From NCBI RefSeq assembly GCF_900142065.1, contig NZ_FSRJ01000003.1, positions 62,001-126,000 on the forward strand: a stretch of DNA of 64,000 nucleotides. The letters are read 5' to 3'. Source of the DNA: Agromyces cerinus subsp. cerinus (GTDB taxonomy: Bacteria; Actinomycetota; Actinomycetes; Actinomycetales; Microbacteriaceae). The notes under the pieces were generated by a model. It was not told the origin of the DNA and did no database searches. It saw nothing but the letters and a program-made list of their open reading frames with translations. The position numbers and the translations under genes are program-made. This document shows, in pieces, positions 60,993-64,000 of the stretch (position 1 is the first letter of the stretch; every line of letters begins with the position of its first letter).

Positions 60993-62423
60993 TCAGGCTT
61001 CGCGCGACGCCCACCAGGCGAGGAGCCGATCGGTCGCGGCATCCGGGCCGATGGGCCCCTCGTCGAGGCGCACCTCGAGCAGGTACCGGTAGGCCTCGCC
61101 GACGACGGGGCCGGGCGCGACGCCCAGCAGCCGCATGATGTCGGCGCCGTCGAGCTCGGGCCGCACCGCGGCGAGCTCCTCCTCCTCGGCGAGCACGGCG
61201 ATGCGCTCCTCGAGGTCGTCGTACGCGAAGGCGAGCTGGTCGGCCTTGCGGCGATTGCGAGTCGTGACGTCGGCACGGGCGAGGATGTGGAGCCGCTCGA
61301 GCTGGTCGCCGGCGTCGCGCACATAGCGGCGCACGGCCGAGTCGCTCCACGCTCCATCGGTGTACCCGAAGAACCGCAGGTGCAGCTCGATGAGCCGCGA
61401 GACGGCGGCGATCGTGTCGTTGTCGAAGCGCAGCGCGCGCAGGCGCTTGCGGGCGAGCTTCGCGCCGACCACGTCGTGGTGGTGGAAGCTGACGGCACCG
61501 CCCGCCTCGAAGCGCCGGGTGGCGGGCTTGCCGATGTCGTGCAGCAGCGCCGCGAGGCGCACGATGAGGTCGGGGGAGTCGAGCACGCCGCGCTCGATCT
61601 CGTAGTCGATCGCCTGGTCGAGCACGGTGAGGCTGTGCTCGTAGACGTCCTTGTGGCGATGGTGCTCGTCGCGCTCGAGCGAGAGCGCGGGCAGCTCGGG
61701 CAGCACGCGTTCGGCGAGGCCCGATTCGACGAGCAGTCGGATGCCGCTGCGCGGGGTCCTCGACAAGAGCAGCTTCGTCAGCTCGTCGCGCACGCGCTCG
61801 GCCGAGATGCGGTCGATCTCGGCGGCGAGGTCGGTCATCGCCTGCTCTGTGGCGGGCTCCACCGTGAAGCCGAGCTGGGCGGCGAAACGCGCGGCCCGCA
61901 GCATCCGCAGCGGGTCGTCGCCGAACGACTGCTCGGGGGCGGCAGGGGTGCGCAGCACCTTGGCGACGAGGTCCTCGACGCCGCCGGACGGATCGACGAG
62001 CTCGAGCTTCGGCAGGCGGAGCGCCAGGGCGTTGACCGTGAAGTCGCGTCGCGTGAGGTCGTCTTCGAGGCTCGTGCCGAACACGACCTCGGGCTTGCGC
62101 GAGGCCCCGTCGTACGCGTCGGCGCGATAGGTCGTGATCTCCACGGTCTCGCCGGCGATCTTCGCGCCGATCGTGCCGAACGCACGGCCGATGTCCCAGT
62201 GGGCCTCGGCGATCGGCTTGACGATCGCGAGGATCTCGTCGGGCGTGGCATCCGTCGTGAAGTCGAGGTCGTTGACGGGCCGCCCGAGGAAGGCGTCGCG
62301 CACCGGGCCGCCGACGAGTGCGAGCTCGTGCCCGGCCGCCTCGAACGCCGCCGCGAGTCGCGAGACGGTCGGCGAAGCCGCCAGCTCGCCCAGCCGGTCG
62401 AGGGCTGTCGCGACACTCTGCAT
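60993..62423 (-). CDS. pcnA: CCA tRNA nucleotidyltransferase
   Basis: 476 residues. Class II CCA-adding head: LVGGPVRDAFLGRPVNDLDFTTDA, then RRDFTVNALAL, and the HD domain HSLTVLDQAID...LAALLHDIGKPATR...HHHDVVGAKLA. It repairs or adds CCA to tRNA 3' ends. ATG 62423 may be leaderless: TAATAT lies 6 bases upstream. Confidence 0.95.
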   Translation of the reverse strand: MQSVATALDRLGELAASPTVSRLAAAFEAAGHELALVGGPVRDAFLGRPVNDLDFTTDATPDEILAIVKPIAEAHWDIGRAFGTIGAKIAGETVEITTYRADAYDGASRKPEVVFGTSLEDDLTRRDFTVNALALRLPKLELVDPSGGVEDLVAKVLRTPAAPEQSFGDDPLRMLRAARFAAQLGFTVEPATEQAMTDLAAEIDRISAERVRDELTKLLLSRTPRSGIRLLVESGLAERVLPELPALSLERDEHHRHKDVYEHSLTVLDQAIDYEIERGVLDSPDLIVRLAALLHDIGKPATRRFEAGGAVSFHHHDVVGAKLARKRLRALRFDNDTIAAVSRLIELHLRFFGYTDGAWSDSAVRRYVRDAGDQLERLHILARADVTTRNRRKADQLAFAYDDLEERIAVLAEEEELAAVRPELDGADIMRLLGVAPGPVVGEAYRYLLEVRLDEGPIGPDAATDRLLAWWASREA

Positions 62424-62429
62424 GTCCCT

Positions 62430-62435
62430 ATATTA
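62430..62435 (-). promoter_or_regulatory. -10 box of pcnA, probable leaderless promoter
   Basis: On the minus strand TAATAT ends 6 bases before the ATG at 62423. No -35 is assigned. Confidence 0.5.
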
Positions 62436-62516
62436 AGCGCCGGGCGACGGATGCCTCGGCCCGTACGGAACCCGAAGCGCCTGTGGATGCCGAGCGAACG
62501 CCCCGGTACCACGCCG

Positions 62517-62522
62517 TAGAAT
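62517..62522 (+). promoter_or_regulatory. -10 box of the DUF6049-like gene, probable leaderless promoter
   Basis: TAGAAT ends 7 bases before the ATG at 62530. Confidence 0.5.
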
Positions 62523-62529
62523 CGCCAGC

Positions 62530-64000
62530 ATGGTGCCCGAGTCGAACCCTGCGCGCCGCCGGTGCTCACGGGTCGAATCGACGGAGAGCGCCCGGCGGCC
62601 GTCGCCGTCAGCGCACGCGAACCGGCTCCACCGGCGCGGTTCCACGGCGTTCGGTGCGGTGATCGCCACGGCCGCGACGGTCGCGATGCTGGCCTCCGCG
62701 CCGCTCGCGGCGAGTGCCGTCACCGGCGGCGCATCGACCGCGACCGCGACGCGCACCGTCCCGGCGGAATCACGCGCCGACACGGGCTCAGGCGTCGTGC
62801 TGCGCGTCGCGCCCACGGTGACGACGAGCATCGCGCCCGACGCGCCCGTCGCGCTCGAGATCGAGGTCGAGAACGCCACGGCCAAGCCCATCCCGGCCGG
62901 CACCCTCCAACTCCTCCGATCGGCTTCGATCGACGACACGGCCGAGCTCGATGCCTGGCTCGCACAGGCACCCGGCCCCGACACCTCGGCAACCGACGCG
63001 GTCGCGGCCGAGGCGACCGCCATCGACGGCGTCGAGGTCGCCGAGGTCGTGTCGTCGATGATCGCGCCCGGCGCGGTCGAAGTCGTGTCGATCGCGCTGC
63101 CGCCGTCTGCCGTCGACGACATCGACGAGTCCCCGGTGCTCGGATTCGGTGCTGAACTGCACGTCGACGGCACACTCGTCGCGTCGGCCACCGACGTCTT
63201 CGCCAGCACGACCGCGCCGACCACGGGTCCGACCGCGATCTCGGTCGCGGTTCCCGTGACCGTGCCGGCATCCGCCACCGGCCTGCTCGGAGCGGATGAC
63301 CTGGCCGCCTGGACGTCACCGTCGGGCCTGCTGACCCGCCAGCTCGATGCCGTCGAGGGTCACCCCGTCGCGATCGGCATCGACCCGCGCATCATCGCGT
63401 CGATCCGCACGCTCGGCACCTCTGCGCCGAGCACGGCATCCGCATGGCTCGAGCGCCTCGCCGCACTTCCCAACGAGATATTCCCGCTCGCGTATGCAGA
63501 TGCGGATGTCGCGGCGCAGGCCCAGCTCCGCCTGCCCGCGCTGCTCACTCCGACGTCGTTCTCCGACGAGCTCGATCCGGCGGACTTCGCGGGAGTCGCG
63601 GACGCCGACGCCGCCGAAGAAGAAGCCGGTGCCGGGGCGCCCGACGGCACCGATCCGAGCGCCACGCCGGTACCGACCGAGCCACCGACGGGTGAAGTCC
63701 CGACGACCGAAGAGCTGCTCGCCTGGACGTATACCCGAACCGACATCGGCTGGCCCGCCGACGACACGATCGCCGCCGGAGATCTCGCCTACCTGGCCAC
63801 CGCAGGGCTGACGAGCTCGATCCTCGCGCCGGGCAACGTCGCCCCCGGTGAGCAGTGGGCCAACGCCGCCTCGAGCGTCGACGGGTCGACCGCCGTCGTG
63901 GCGGACGCGCGGATCACGGCGCCGCTCCGCGCGGCATCCGAAGCCCTCAGCGACACGGAGTGGCGCGCCGCGGCGGGCCAGCTCGGGGCCGAACTCGCCC
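62530..64000 (+). CDS. DUF6049-like secreted protein, partial (runs off right edge)
   Basis: About 490 residues visible, open to the window end. A long basic N-terminus (about 45 residues) precedes a signal-like stretch (STAFGAVIATAATVAMLASAPLAASA). The extracytoplasmic region has APTVTTSIAPDAPVALEIEVENATAKPIPAGTL, a beta-sandwich start, and later IGIDPRIIASIRTLGT. DUF6049 genes lie next to pcnA and murJ in actinobacteria and probably act at the cell surface; MurJ would be just outside. ATG 62530. Confidence 0.8.
   Translation, partial: MVPESNPARRRCSRVESTESARRPSPSAHANRLHRRGSTAFGAVIATAATVAMLASAPLAASAVTGGASTATATRTVPAESRADTGSGVVLRVAPTVTTSIAPDAPVALEIEVENATAKPIPAGTLQLLRSASIDDTAELDAWLAQAPGPDTSATDAVAAEATAIDGVEVAEVVSSMIAPGAVEVVSIALPPSAVDDIDESPVLGFGAELHVDGTLVASATDVFASTTAPTTGPTAISVAVPVTVPASATGLLGADDLAAWTSPSGLLTRQLDAVEGHPVAIGIDPRIIASIRTLGTSAPSTASAWLERLAALPNEIFPLAYADADVAAQAQLRLPALLTPTSFSDELDPADFAGVADADAAEEEAGAGAPDGTDPSATPVPTEPPTGEVPTTEELLAWTYTRTDIGWPADDTIAAGDLAYLATAGLTSSILAPGNVAPGEQWANAASSVDGSTAVVADARITAPLRAASEALSDTEWRAAAGQLGAELA

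Noticed and set aside
1-64000. tRNA, rRNA, CRISPR arrays, insertion sequences.
   Set aside because: No cloverleaf with CCA end, no rRNA core sequence, no regular repeat-spacer array and no transposase motif was found by reading; a tRNAscan-SE or Infernal run would be decisive.

Overview
The window is GC-rich (roughly 70% by eye) with densely packed genes, frequent ATGA/GTGA start-stop overlaps, GTG and TTG starts, and apparent leaderless promoters. It looks like a chromosomal segment of a high-GC actinobacterium, most likely family Microbacteriaceae (Agromyces-like; the genus is inference). The block rpsF-ssb-rpsR-rplI-dnaB, then a CCA-adding enzyme and a DUF6049-type gene at the right edge, matches the gene order usually found on the approach to the chromosomal origin in this family. 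The origin therefore probably lies beyond the right end.

Layout. 0-9 kb: partial class II glutamine amidotransferase, serine-hydrolase lipoprotein, PIF1/RecD-like helicase, CopD-CtaG fusion, HU protein, and a zinc-independent ribosomal protein operon rpmB-rpmG-rpsN. 9-13 kb: a glutamate decarboxylase/antiporter pair (gadB-gadC) for acid resistance. 13-18 kb: an AmtB ammonium channel with a PII-like C-terminal domain, then a proVWX osmoprotectant importer. 18-23 kb: a zinc importer operon znuA-znuC-znuB-znuB-zur with a clear Zur box over its promoter. 23-28 kb: a branched-chain 2-oxoacid or pyruvate dehydrogenase operon (E1alpha-E1beta-E2) and a HisC-type aminotransferase. 28-34 kb: a WXG100-like/hydrolase pair, a phosphotransferase, a low-molecular-weight phosphatase and purB. 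34-43 kb: membrane proteins, a WYL regulator with a VOC protein, and transhydrogenase pntAB preceded by four helically phased repeats. An IclR regulator and an aromatic-ring FAD monooxygenase follow.

43-48 kb: DedA protein, a truncated methyltransferase remnant, a membrane-anchored DJ-1/PfpI protein and a two-component system. 49-56 kb: an accessory-looking stretch of short, mostly unidentified genes (nucleotidyltransferase, lipoproteins, an ECF42-type sigma factor with its DGPF protein, MmcQ and RibD-like proteins). 56-64 kb: core replication and translation genes, with a DnaA-box cluster in the 460-bp gap upstream of dnaB.

The clearest regulatory signals are the Zur box at 22887-22903, the repeat array at 39302-39398 upstream of pntA, palindromes near the IclR gene and its neighbour, and the DnaA boxes at 57762-57950. 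An octamer, CGGATGCC/GGCATCCG, recurs throughout and also forms several intergenic hairpins. No tRNA, rRNA, CRISPR array, insertion sequence or prophage was recognised.
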